Shown here: positions 49,891 to 60,253 of the stretch, in pieces | Numbering within the stretch: the first letter of the stretch is position 1 | Layout of the letters: each line of letters opens with the position of its first letter | DNA from: Urophycis tenuis | Lineage: Eukaryota; Chordata; Actinopteri; Gadiformes; Phycidae | Direction: 5' to 3' | Assembly: GCA_036785325.1 (NCBI GenBank) | Contig: JAXIVH010000101.1 | Location: forward strand, 242,382-306,381 | Length of the DNA: 64,000 bases | Translations under genes and position numbers: made by a program | The notes under the pieces: model-generated | The model's database searches: none | What the model was told of the DNA's origin: nothing | What the model saw: only the letters and a program-made list of their open reading frames with translations

Positions 49891-51820
49891 AAAGCGGTTC
49901 TGAATATGTCAGAACAACCAGGAAGGAAACTGAACATTTTGCTAATTTTATTTATACACTGTTCCTCACAGGTGTAGATAATAACTAATAATAATAGAAA
50001 TAAGTAAAGAAATAGTGCCTTATCTTCAGTAGTTTAGTCTACGACACACTCTTCCCTTGTACGTATAGACCCAGAATTGCTGTTATGAGTGGCACACACG
50101 TGTTTATCCAATAGTGGTGATTAAACCAGCCATTTCATTTTAAATGGAGTGTAAAGGGTTTGGGAGCGAGGCCAGACATATTAATGTTATACTGTGCCTC
50201 AAACAATAACTAGACTAGTAATTCTACATTGAGGCACAGTTGGCAGAATTGAATCGTCTGAGAAAGATATGACTAATTTAGTGTGTTGCCTCTGTTGCAA
50301 TACTTCCCACTCCTAAATAGACATTTGCCCACAGTCACACAATTTATAACTTCCTCCCTTTATTACTTCTACTTAAGGCATATAGCTCCTGCTCATGTTG
50401 TTAATTCAAATGATTGATTAATACGAAAGTTACACTTCAGAATAACATTCATTTATGAGCTGTTTTCCATCTGTTTTTGACAAAGAAAAACATTCACTGA
50501 CATTATTTCAACATTAATGAATAAATAATAAGCAACAAATCCAGTTAGTGTAGATCTGGAAACATAATATACAGAAATACACTCACTTCTATGAACAAGT
50601 CAGTATTTATAAATGTTTAAATACCAATACACAATTTTTAAGGATACTATATTGTTTAGCATTTTTGTTATTTTTGTTTTATTATTTTTTACTATGCTGT
50701 AAATGAGCTTTACATATATTAATACATAGTAATCTAAGTTTGTTCTTGTCAGGATTGCCTCGGAAAATCAACAATGCAGTGAGGTCAAAGGAAGAGCTCA
50801 ACACGTTTTAAGGCAATTGGAGCACTTGTCGGATGTATGTAAGATGTATGCCCTTTGATTATCTATTTGATTTTATATTCAATGATGGAGACTGCTGAGT
50901 ACAAAATACTGCAACTTCTATTTAAATAGTTCCTCCTACTGTTATTTATTGAAAATATTGGCTGTGCATGTAAAGTGAAACACATTAACTGATACCAGTA
51001 TGTGCCACAGCTACAACATTTTAATGCAAACATTGCACAATAGCAATAGTAAATATGTTCAGTTCCTCAAATATATACTTTTTATAACGTGTTTACATAT
51101 ACATTGCATTATGGAACAAAATGACCACAGGAATATCATGTTGAAGGTAAGCCAAAATGTGGAAATGTTGACCACATTACCCCTTGAGCAGGAGGAAGTA
51201 AAAAGAAACATTGATGTACAAACATAAGTTGATAAAACTGCCTCCCATCCATCCCAATGAAACATGCTCTGCAAGCACAGCAGAGGTTCTTGAGAGGGCA
51301 ATTACTATTCCAGAAGGTAAATACCTATGTACAAAAAAAGTCAAATACCAGAAATAAATCCATAAATAAATGACACTGAAGACAAGAAACAAGAATTCTT
51401 CATGCTATTTTCTATTGCTAAATTAATCTAGACTCTGTAAATATATACATATATAACTATTATTATAAATAGTTGGCATCAACAAGAACCACCAAAAACA
51501 AATATAAATACATCACACAGTCATACATGTTTAACTTCCACAATAAACAACAAATGTGATTTCAATATGTGTAATATATAGACAAACCTGTTTATTAAAT
51601 ATCCACAAACTTGCATCCTCATCTTGTTCAAAGTTTAATTAATAATGGCATTTATTGTTACTAAGTGTTAACGTCATAGGCTAAATTAAATTATAAATAA
51701 CTATTATCATCAATTGATTGTTGACTGTACAACGACAAGACAATTTGTGATACTCAGCAAGCACCAGTTTAATGACTACACAAATGGTTTTGACAGGTTT
51801 TTGTTCAAGTGACGATAAAG
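49891..51820. other. AT-rich intergenic DNA
   Basis: I see no gene. The 3' end is presumably the promoter and 5' UTR of the receptor gene, but no TATA or other motif is convincing. Confidence 0.4.
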
Positions 51821-54500
51821 ATGAACGCCACCACTCCATTCGACACTTTGGATTATAGCCTTAATACAGACGACTACAGCGAGCTGCCGGTGCACGTGTG
51901 TGAGAGAAAAGATGACAACTACCTCGGTGCCCAGCTCTCTGTGTTCTACTTTGTCATGTTTGTCCTAAGTCTTGTTGGGAATGGTTTGGTGTTGGTGATT
52001 ATCTACCGGTAAGTAACCCAGTTGGTTTATGGGTGATCTGTGGATCTCTGAGAGAGTGTGTATATAATGATACTATTAAGGATAGGTATTATTGCAAAAT
52101 TTATAATTTTACATTTGATGTTCATTTGTTTCATGAATAGGCCTTTTAATGCTGATGTAGGATTGTGAGAATTATAAGTATTTGCTTTGAGTAGTAGAGT
52201 TGGAAATTTAATGACTCTAAATTTAATTAAGAGAAAGAGCAGAATAGATCATGATAAAAAAATACCCCTTTCTCTCGAGTCCTCGACCTAAATGTTACTG
52301 CCATTGTAAGTACTGAACTAAGTAAGAGATGTTATCTCAAGACACTTTACATTTCGAGCCGGTCTAGACCAAAATTCTTTAATGTTATTTACAGAGACCC
52401 AACAGATTCCCACCATGAGAAAGCACTTCATGCGACAGTCAAGTAATAAAGTAAAGAAGTGCAGTTTAACAGCAAACGTCTTTAAGCAGCTTAGTGGGCA
52501 TGGGGTCCAAGAGACAGGTGGTTGGCTTAGATGAGGAAATCATAGAGGTTAGTAGGTTACTGTCAACAGGAGAAAAACAATCCAAATACATATCAGGAGA
52601 TACAGTTATATCTAAAGTTCTTGAGATTGAAGATTAGTCAATACTGCTGGAGGTGCCGAATTTTGTCTCTCATGATTAGTACTTTTTCATTAGAGAAGCT
52701 CATGAAGTCGCCTCTACTGAGTGCTATAGGAATACATGGCTCAAAAGTGTCAGCCTGGCTACAGTGCTGAAAAGGTACCTGGGGTTGTTGTAATTTCCTC
52801 CATTATATGATAAATAATAGACTGCTCTGGCATTTCAGAGAGCTTTCTCATTTGTTTGAAGACTATTTAGCCAGGCTAAACACGAGATAAATGTAAACGC
52901 AGTACCAAGGCGACACTTACCTTTTGGGAAAATACTTACCATGCACAAGGCATGACAAGGTAAGATGAATATGTCATTGTTGATTCCATTAGGGAAGACT
53001 AGTAATTAATGTTTTGTAAGAAATCAAAATTGTCTCAGACAAAGGCGCAGTCAAACAGAACAAATATTTTCACTGAGCAGTTCACTCACTAAAAGCTGAT
53101 TTATGGCTATGGATTTTCTAATACAACACACAAATTATAGAATTATTCTACCTAGAGCACCTTTAATAGTGGTGCTTTCTGACAGCGATTCTCAATTTCT
53201 TCGATTTTGTCAATATTATCATATATGATCATCATCACTATAGTGATGATAGAGCAGATGCAATCTTAAAATGAACCCAAACCAAATTCGATATGAAAAA
53301 GCTATTCCATTGTTATTGAATCAGAGCTAACTAAAAACAGCAGTTCCCAACGGTACCAACTGAAATAAAAATTAAACTTATTTAACATAAAATTTCCACA
53401 GTAGATGGGTCGACATGGAATGGTTCTACAACCCTAGAAGGTTCAGCCAAACCCACTGTGTTTTCTAATTTCATCACGACCTGATGACATAAATGAAAAC
53501 TATAGTATTATTTAGATTATTTTGTTCAAGAACACATTTTTACATAAATTAAGGGAACAATTAACATCCAGCTTTTTTTCATAGTGTGAGGTATCTGCTC
53601 TGCAAATGTTTGTAAATGTACTGACTCAGTGTCAAGTACTATACACAGTTGTAACTTGTTTTCCTTTTGTTTCTCAGGTTTGAAAAGTTGACAACAGTGA
53701 CCAACATATTCCTGCTAAACCTGGTGGTGTCTGATTTAATTTTTATGTGCTGTCTTCCCTTCTGGGGAATCTACCAACAACTTTCCACTTGGGTCTTTAG
53801 CACATCAATGTGCAAGATTGTAGGCGGTGCCTACTTCCTGGGCTTCTACAGTTCTATCCTTTTTCTTACCCTGCTGACCTTTGACCAACACCTGGCAGTT
53901 GTATACTCTTTTGTTGCATCACGTTTGAGAAGACGAAACTATGCAATTGCCTGTTGTACTGGGGTATGGCTGCTTAGTTGTCTGGCTTGCATAAAACCAG
54001 TTATTCTGTATACTGTCTTCACTGACTTTAACAACAAACAGTTCTGTGAAGAATATCCCAGCAATACTGTGGTTAACACATTTGTTAACCTGTTTGTCTT
54101 GAAAGCTTTCTGGATGTACCTTCAGCTCTTTTTTTTCTTTGTCTTCCCTTTGGCTGTGGTTGTTTACTGCTATATTAGGGTCACTATCACTGTAGTGTCA
54201 ACAAGAATTACTGCCAAGTTCAGGACAGTGAGGATTATATTTTTCATTGTTTTTCTATTCTTTCTGTGTTGGACCCCATATAATGTTGTTTTAGTGATGC
54301 ACTATTTTATTGGTCAGTCCACATCGTGTGAGAAAATGCAAAGACTTGGTTATGCACTACAAGTCACACGTAACATTGCTTATCTTTACTTTTGCATTAG
54401 TCCCATCCTATATTCATTTGTTGGAAGAAGGTTCCAGAACCATTTGAGACAGCTGCTTGTAAAAAGCCTTCCATGTATAAAATTGCATGCAGTTGAATAG
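51821..54500 (+). CDS. Chemokine XC receptor 1-like GPCR, two exons, DRY motif replaced by DQH
   Basis: Joining 51821-52008 and 53678-54500 gives 336 codons plus stop. Donor CCG|GTAAGT and acceptor TTTCTCAG|GT keep the frame. The intron of 1669 bp falls after TM1. Features include an acidic N-terminus, TM1 with LVGNGLVL, TM2 NLVVSDLIF, cysteines in the N-terminus, TM3 (SMCK), ECL2 (QFCEE) and ECL3 (STSCEK), TM6 CWTPYN, and TM7 SPILYSFVGRRFQNHL. The ECL3-TM7-helix 8 stretch resembles XCR1. The TM3 end reads FDQHLAVV, so Arg3.50 is Gln and Tyr is His, and NPxxY is SPxxY. It is a plasma-membrane receptor for a chemokine; G-protein coupling may be altered. I chose the ATG at 51821 because the upstream in-frame codons lack an ATG. 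Confidence 0.88.
52009..53677 (+). other. Intron of the XCR1-like gene
   Basis: It is bounded by GTAAGT and a pyrimidine tract with CAG. No nested gene was recognised. Confidence 0.8.
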
Positions 54501-56281
54501 CAAGGAATTGTAACTCCTGTCTTGCAAGACCATGCAAATACTTCTGGAGTAAACAATAAGTAATGTATCCATGGATAAATATGGAATAACATAAAACAAA
54601 GATTAATTAAAAGGGGGATAAGAGCTCTTGTTATATTCATTGGATAACTAGTATCATAGTATGTTTTCATTTGATCTGTTTGATTTTTATTGTTATTGTC
54701 AAAATTCCCATTAAAAGGGACCAAATGTGACAAGGTTACTTCCTGCTGTATTATGTGTCTAATAAGAACAGTCAAGGCACAGTACTTTACTTTAATCCCC
54801 AATACAATCCCCAATGTAAACAATGAATACGATACACATATTGTTCTGAAAAAGATTGAGATTGTTATGCCCTCAACTTCTACCTAGCCCGGGCCAGTCT
54901 CTCTCATGTGTGAGTGTGTATTTATCCTTCATTTATCTTGAATATCCTTCGTGTTTGACGCCTTTTAGACTATCCCTCAATTTGATGATCTCTGCCTACT
55001 CCCTGTCGGTTTTGTTTGTTGTTCAGATTGCCTACCTGTGTATGATCTCTACCTGTATTAATAAATTGGATTTGAACTTATCCCCTCGCCAGTTCATCTG
55101 TCTCATACCTGCATCTGAGTCTCATCGTAGTTCCTGGTCTTTACTGCACATTCTGGCCATGACAGTCATACACAAAGGATAGTCATGAAAACTCGAGGGA
55201 ACACTTGAGAGCTTGACTTCACAAAGTTGCAAGACAGTTTGGCAAAGGGAGAGGATGGTCGGGATGGTTCGTTGCACACTGCAGCTACGAAGGCATGTGG
55301 TAAAGCAAAGGCTGCATGCGTCCAAGTTCTCTTCTATCAATAAAAAAATAAAAAAACGGAGAGGGGAGCTACAGGCAAACATCTTCTGTGGAAAAAGAAA
55401 GTCATCCAAATTAACACTCAGCTCATTACATTACAATTATTTCAATACAAAAAGGGCATTGAGCCATGAAGATAAAACCAGAAAAGTTAAGAATCATGTA
55501 AGTACATACATCGTACGTACATCAAATAAACAAATTAAAATTGCTACACTATAGAAACAAGAGAAAGATATTTCATGTTCTTTTTTTTCTTCTTTTTCAT
55601 GGGCAAAGATGCAGTCTGAACAGATTAGGGTGTGTAGGGTTTTAGCTGCCCTGATGTCAGTGGGCAGCTTGTTCCACCATTGTTGAACAGAAGGACAGCA
55701 TCTCTCTCCAGGTACAAGGTACAAAAGCCGTCTGTCAATCTAAAATTCACTCTTCGCTAACCTCCCTGATATGGCTTTTCCATCCACAGCTTTAATTCAA
55801 GCTTCAAGATTCGAGTCTTTTATTGTCAAATGTGCAGCATCACTTACAGTCATACAGTACAATTAAATGTATTGGTCGAGGCCCGTTCCAACATGGAAGG
55901 AAAATGAAAGAAAATAGTTAAATAAAATAAAATAAAATACAAGAAGTTACAGTAAAATAAGGGCATCACGGATCTAATAAGGGCAGCAATGGAGAATGAC
56001 ATGAAGCAGCATTGGAGAAAATATGCATGTGTGCATGGCATGTAGTATTTACATCATACATAAACTGGAGAGTTGCACATGAGCGTTGATGGAAGCAATG
56101 GTAGCAGTGATGATCACAAGATATAATGAAGATGTGCAGGAGTAAAGTGCAAGTGCATATAAGTATTGTACAGTATCATCCATTATTTTACAGTATTTTT
56201 ATATGACGTGAGGAGTTATACAGTCTGAATGTTCCATTACATGATGACGGCATAGAAGTATTTACATTACAATCTGCTCTT
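54501..56281. other. Intergenic DNA with repeat remnants
   Basis: About 54880-55190 resembles the end of an LTR (AATAAATTGGATTTGAAC, then CCTGCATCTGAGTCTC and TTCCTGG). About 55600-55720 on the minus strand gives WWNKLPTDIRAAKTL, which is like the end of a LINE polyprotein. About 55813-55860 has a LINE/SINE tail motif (TTTATTGTCAAATGTGCA). Confidence 0.35.
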
Positions 56282-56389
56282 TTAAGGTGTGAGTTCTGCA
56301 GTTATCTTGCCCTCTAGCTGTTGAACTTTCTCTCGGGCCTGCTGAAGCCTGTGTGACTCTGCATGTTGATAGTATGAATAATGCTGTCT
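56282..56389 (-). CDS. Unidentified C-terminal exon (35 residues, coiled-coil-like)
   Basis: On the minus strand a good acceptor (ATATTTTCACTTGCAG) is followed by a phase-0 frame of 35 codons and TAA. The translation starts RQHYSYYQHAESHRLQQARE and continues with VQQLEGKITAELTP, a glutamine-rich helix typical of a coding exon rather than a random frame. Upstream exons should lie at higher coordinates, but I could not find them. I do not recognise the gene; it could also be an exon remnant. Confidence 0.45.
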   Translation of the reverse strand, partial: RQHYSYYQHAESHRLQQAREKVQQLEGKITAELTP

Positions 56390-58170
56390 CTGCAAGTGAA
56401 AATATAGCACTATGGTCCTTCCAAAGGAATCACATGTTGCTTTCTGACTCTGACACACAAATAGTCAATTTTTTTTATATTGATATATCATGTATATATA
56501 TTTGAGTGAATTGTCGCATTGTTTTAGGTCAAGTCAACACTGTTAGGCCTATAATAATTATATGAATGATCGAATAATTACAATCAAGCTGGTTGGTTTG
56601 TTTCAGAGGGAACACAACCACACATAAATCCAGGATGATGAATAAATGACGTTAAATAATCAAATTGAGAGACATTTGTTTGAGAGACAAATATATTTGG
56701 AATAGGCTAACTATATATATTGGTAAAGATTTCCAGGCTTTACGTGGCCTCAGTGGGCACGTTCCTGACCCATACTTGATTCATGCTAGTCTTCTCGTCA
56801 TCTAGCAGGGAAGGGTGCTCGCCTACTGTGTCTTGTGAGTCATTTCACGGACGGTTGGGATGGATCAACGCAAGAAACTGGTCAACATTTGCGAGTGAAA
56901 GGTGTCCATTTTGGAAAAAGAAAATAAATGAAAAGAAGAAAATGTTTGTGAAATATTTAATATCGAGAGTTAACAAGGTTAAAGGAAAATGCCACCATTT
57001 GGCCATACTGAACTACGTTCTTCCCTGATATTAGATGAGTTGATATATACTTCTCTCGCTTTCGTGCGTGCACTAGATCACTCTGGCACGCAGCGCTACT
57101 TCGATAGCATGTAGCTTGGCCCAGTATATTCCTTAGGGTCCAAACGGGGGTGAAGTTAGAAGCGACCAAGCACTTCCACGTTTTCCCTATCCAAGTATGG
57201 TTACACAAAATGAAATATGGCAATTTTCTACACTGATAAAAAAAGGATAACTATAATGTATGGCGAAATAACACCTGGTAGCACTTTGACGTCGGCGCAG
57301 TCATCACTCCCAAAAGATCCTCTCCCCCTCGCCCAGTTACTTCCGTCAATAGAACCAACGTGACCTGCACACCATTGATTAGATTAGATTAGATTAGATT
57401 CAACTTTATTGTCATTGTGCAGAGTACAAGTACAGGGACAACGAAATAATTGCCTGCACTACCTGTAGTAGTTGAAGTAAAAAGTCACGTTGGTTCTATT
57501 ATATTACTGCGCCGACGTCGAAGTGCTCCCAGGTGTTATTTCGCCATACATTAAAGTTATCAGTGGACAAATATCAATATTTGTTTCATGTTTCGCAGGT
57601 GAGGCTCCCCTGACCACACGTCACTGGAGTGAACAGACTAGCGTACAGTGGTGACAGTGATGACAAACAACATTTTGATTGATTAACTGTTTTTATACCC
57701 GCTTGTATTGAATCTGCAGCTCATAATGCGAGTCAAATGTTATTATTTAGTGGTATGCCTTATGTTCCAACTTCCGTTAGAGGTGGCATGCCTTCCAAGC
57801 CGAGCTTCTGTCTTATGTCTCCACCTTTTTTATGTGCCCTTATCTCTCAGCTCTCCATGAGATGCTAAATATCTACTGAGATGTTTGGGTTCTGGCCTCC
57901 TCTGTATGTTTTGCACCTATCTGACACTTTGGGGGAATAAATGTTCTAAACCGATTTGCAACCGTGTGCCTTGCCATCCTTTGGGTTTGAAAGTCCGGTT
58001 TATTAAGGTTACATTACCTTCACCCGAGGCGGGGTGTGACACCCCTGCAGGGCTGCAGTTGCTTTGAGGAGAACAAGCAGCCAATCAGAGGCCCTCCCAC
58101 CTCCAAGCCGTGCTGTGGACGTTAGCTTTACTTCCACTGCACTGCGAGGGATGACTGAGTCTGCAGGCTG
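56390..58170. other. Intergenic or intronic DNA with a fold-back MITE and an LTR-like end
   Basis: Apart from the MITE at 57231-57565, about 57700-58030 resembles an LTR end (GGAATAAATGTTCTAAACC followed by GTGTGCCTTGCC). No coding exon is convincing. Confidence 0.35.
57231..57565. mobile_element. Fold-back MITE with nested LINE/SINE tail
   Basis: Inverted arms of about 70 bp run inward from CACTGATAA at both ends and share TGTATGGCGAAATAACACCT and GACGTCGGCGCAGT. The centre holds (ATTAG)n at 57378-57398 followed by CAACTTTATTGTCATTGTGC, a common fish retroposon tail. Confidence 0.75.
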
Positions 58171-58178
58171 CGCGGGTC

Positions 58179-58184
58179 TATAAG
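58179..58184 (+). promoter_or_regulatory. TATA box of the small membrane-protein gene
   Basis: TATAAG lies about 109 bp before the proposed ATG, and CCAATCAGAGG about 100 bp further upstream suits a CCAAT box. Confidence 0.45.
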
Positions 58185-58287
58185 GTGGTCTACCACGACA
58201 GCAGTTTGATATTGCATCGAGAGTGCTTCCGTGATGTATATTTCACAGTGACATGTCCATGGGTTTGTGGGGAAATCTACTAGTCAC

Positions 58288-58629
58288 ATGGATGTTGAAG
58301 ACCAACAGGTTTCAGATAACAGAGCGCTTGCAGCTTCAACTTCTCCTGAGTTCCTGCCTTACCTGTCCCAACTGCCACCACTAGCATCACCCTTGTCATC
58401 CTCAGTACGTGATGACGAAGCAGCATGCCAGGAGGGTGTACAGCCAGCAGACTCAGCCACCTGCAGCACCACCACCACCACCACGGCCACTTTCACAGAG
58501 TGCAAAACCACAGCCAGTATAGACATTTTGACCTTGTGTTTTTACTTTGTAATATTACTTGCATCTTTGTTTTTTATATTCAGCGATAATGTGGGGGGAG
58601 TTCTGAAAACTGCTGCTTGTGTGCGGTAG
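58288..58629 (+). CDS. Candidate single-exon gene for a small single-pass membrane protein (113 aa)
   Basis: The frame starts at the ATG at 58288 (MDVEDQQVSDN). Residues 1-75 are polar and rich in Ser, Thr, Pro and Ala with a Thr run at 61-66. Residues about 79-99 (DILTLCFYFVILLASLFFIF) form one strong membrane segment, and a short basic tail follows. There is no signal peptide. TATA and CCAAT-like boxes lie upstream and AATAAA starts 12 bp after the stop, so promoter, ORF and poly(A) signal fit one short transcript. Two short upstream ATGs could reduce translation. I do not recognise the family. The convergent poly(A) site of dctn1 ends just beyond it. Confidence 0.5.
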   Translation: MDVEDQQVSDNRALAASTSPEFLPYLSQLPPLASPLSSSVRDDEAACQEGVQPADSATCSTTTTTTATFTECKTTASIDILTLCFYFVILLASLFFIFSDNVGGVLKTAACVR

Positions 58630-58640
58630 ATGTGAACTCA

Positions 58641-58646
58641 AATAAA
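58641..58646 (+). terminator. Poly(A) signal of the small plus-strand gene
   Basis: AATAAA lies 12 bp after the stop codon at 58629. Confidence 0.55.
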
Positions 58647-58675
58647 AAACGTGGCCACAGTTTCTTTGCAAGAGT

Positions 58676-58681
58676 TTTATT
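58676..58681 (-). terminator. Candidate poly(A) signal of dctn1
   Basis: Minus-strand AATAAA lies about 830 bp past the dctn1 stop codon, 30 bp from the opposing signal at 58641. Confidence 0.45.
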
Positions 58682-59507
58682 GTGTGGTTCAATAATAGAG
58701 CCTAGCAGGCTTCATAGAAAAGACAATCAATCCCCAAATGATTTTTTTCCTGATTCACTGACAATTCAATGTGAAAATGAACAGTCGGGATGTCCGTGGG
58801 TGAAAAAAGACCCCTCCCATCAACACCTTCCAGTGCCTCTCACATAACCATTAGCTACAGTCAAACTAGATAGACCTTATATAAAGAGTTAAAGAGGATT
58901 TTCTTTAAACTTGGAAAAAGTTTCTAGACCAACAGTAAAAGAGCAGTACAAGAAGAGTACAATGCGTTAATAACACTCAAATGTGGGGAACGTCATGGTG
59001 TACGAAGTGGAAACGACAACACATAAATAAGTGATAGAAGCCTATGGCTGTGAATTGGCAGTTATAAAGAAGATTATAAATGCAACAGCACACAAGTCCT
59101 AGCAAGCTCTGCAGTGTAACTTATCAATCATCTGGCTTAATAAATGTATTCATAACTCATGCATATCGGAAAGGGTTATGTTGGGTTACATAATGTTTCG
59201 ATGTGAATATAAATTAAAAAAACGGTATGGTTGAGGACAAAGTGCGTTAAGAATTTAACAATACTAACAATTACGCTAAAGCGAGACACGTTGCCAGTTC
59301 ATAAAAAATTTGAAACACCGCTAAACTCTGAGAACACACCAATATCTGTGTAATCTCAGAGCTGAGAACACCACCAAGTTTGGCGTCACGGTAGCAGGCA
59401 TCGCGTCCCTCTCCCAAGAAGACTTCAGGAAGTACGGTACAGAAGAACATTGAGGGCGCTCGCAATGGGTGCGCCATTCGACCGACCTGGGCCAATAGAG
59501 GCGTCCG
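58682..59507 (-). other. dctn1: Probable dctn1 3' UTR
   Basis: It lies between the dctn1 stop codon and the minus-strand AATAAA. No other gene is seen. Extent is inferred. Confidence 0.4.
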
Positions 59508-60221
59508 TCAGACCATTAGGAGGCGGTGCACCTGCTGTAGCTGGTGCTGCGATAGGACCAGGCGATGGGTCTGCTCCTGACCCCGGGGGCAGGGGATGGT
59601 CACGCGGCCCACGAACACCGCGCCCTCCTTCTTCTCCTCCTTTGCCTGGATATGACGATGGGACAGGGGAGGGAGGTTAGAGCCGTCTCTTGTGTATAAT
59701 ATAATAACACAAGAATCACATTATGTTGGCAAAGATGAGATCATTTTTGCATGACTGAAGTTGGGTCTGCAGAGGCTTTCGTCTCTAGAGGTGCAGACAG
59801 AGGGGTTGAGGTAGGGTATGAGTTAAGCCTGGTTTATGCTTCTGCGTAGGGATCGCGTCGTGATCACGCAATGGCCACGCCGTTGCTCGGACGCCGTCAT
59901 GAGCCCGTGATACTTCTGCGGAGGGATTGCGTTGGGTTTACGTCTCAAAATGCAATTCATTGCCACACCGGTAGTGGGACCAGACCATTCTGGTCATTAC
60001 ATACGGATTACTAGCGAGTTAAAAAAAAGTTTTGAGTAGAAATGAAGGCAAAAGTTATACGTTTTTTATCAACAGATATGACTATATGATACGATTGCTT
60101 TATATAATATACAGCTATGTAGTTTATTATGGATTACTTTCTAAATGTCTTGATCTAACGTGACGGCTTTTTAACTCGCTAGTAATCCGTATGTAATGAC
60201 CATTCTGATCATTACATACGG

Positions 60222-60253
<32 letters not shown>

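Noticed and set aside
56783..57028. Plus-strand 81-codon ORF and the short MDQRKKLVNICE frame
   Set aside because: No domain, poor context and no supporting splice or poly(A) signals.
59450..59680. Plus-strand Pro/Gly-rich ORF
   Set aside because: It is antisense to the last coding exon of dctn1.
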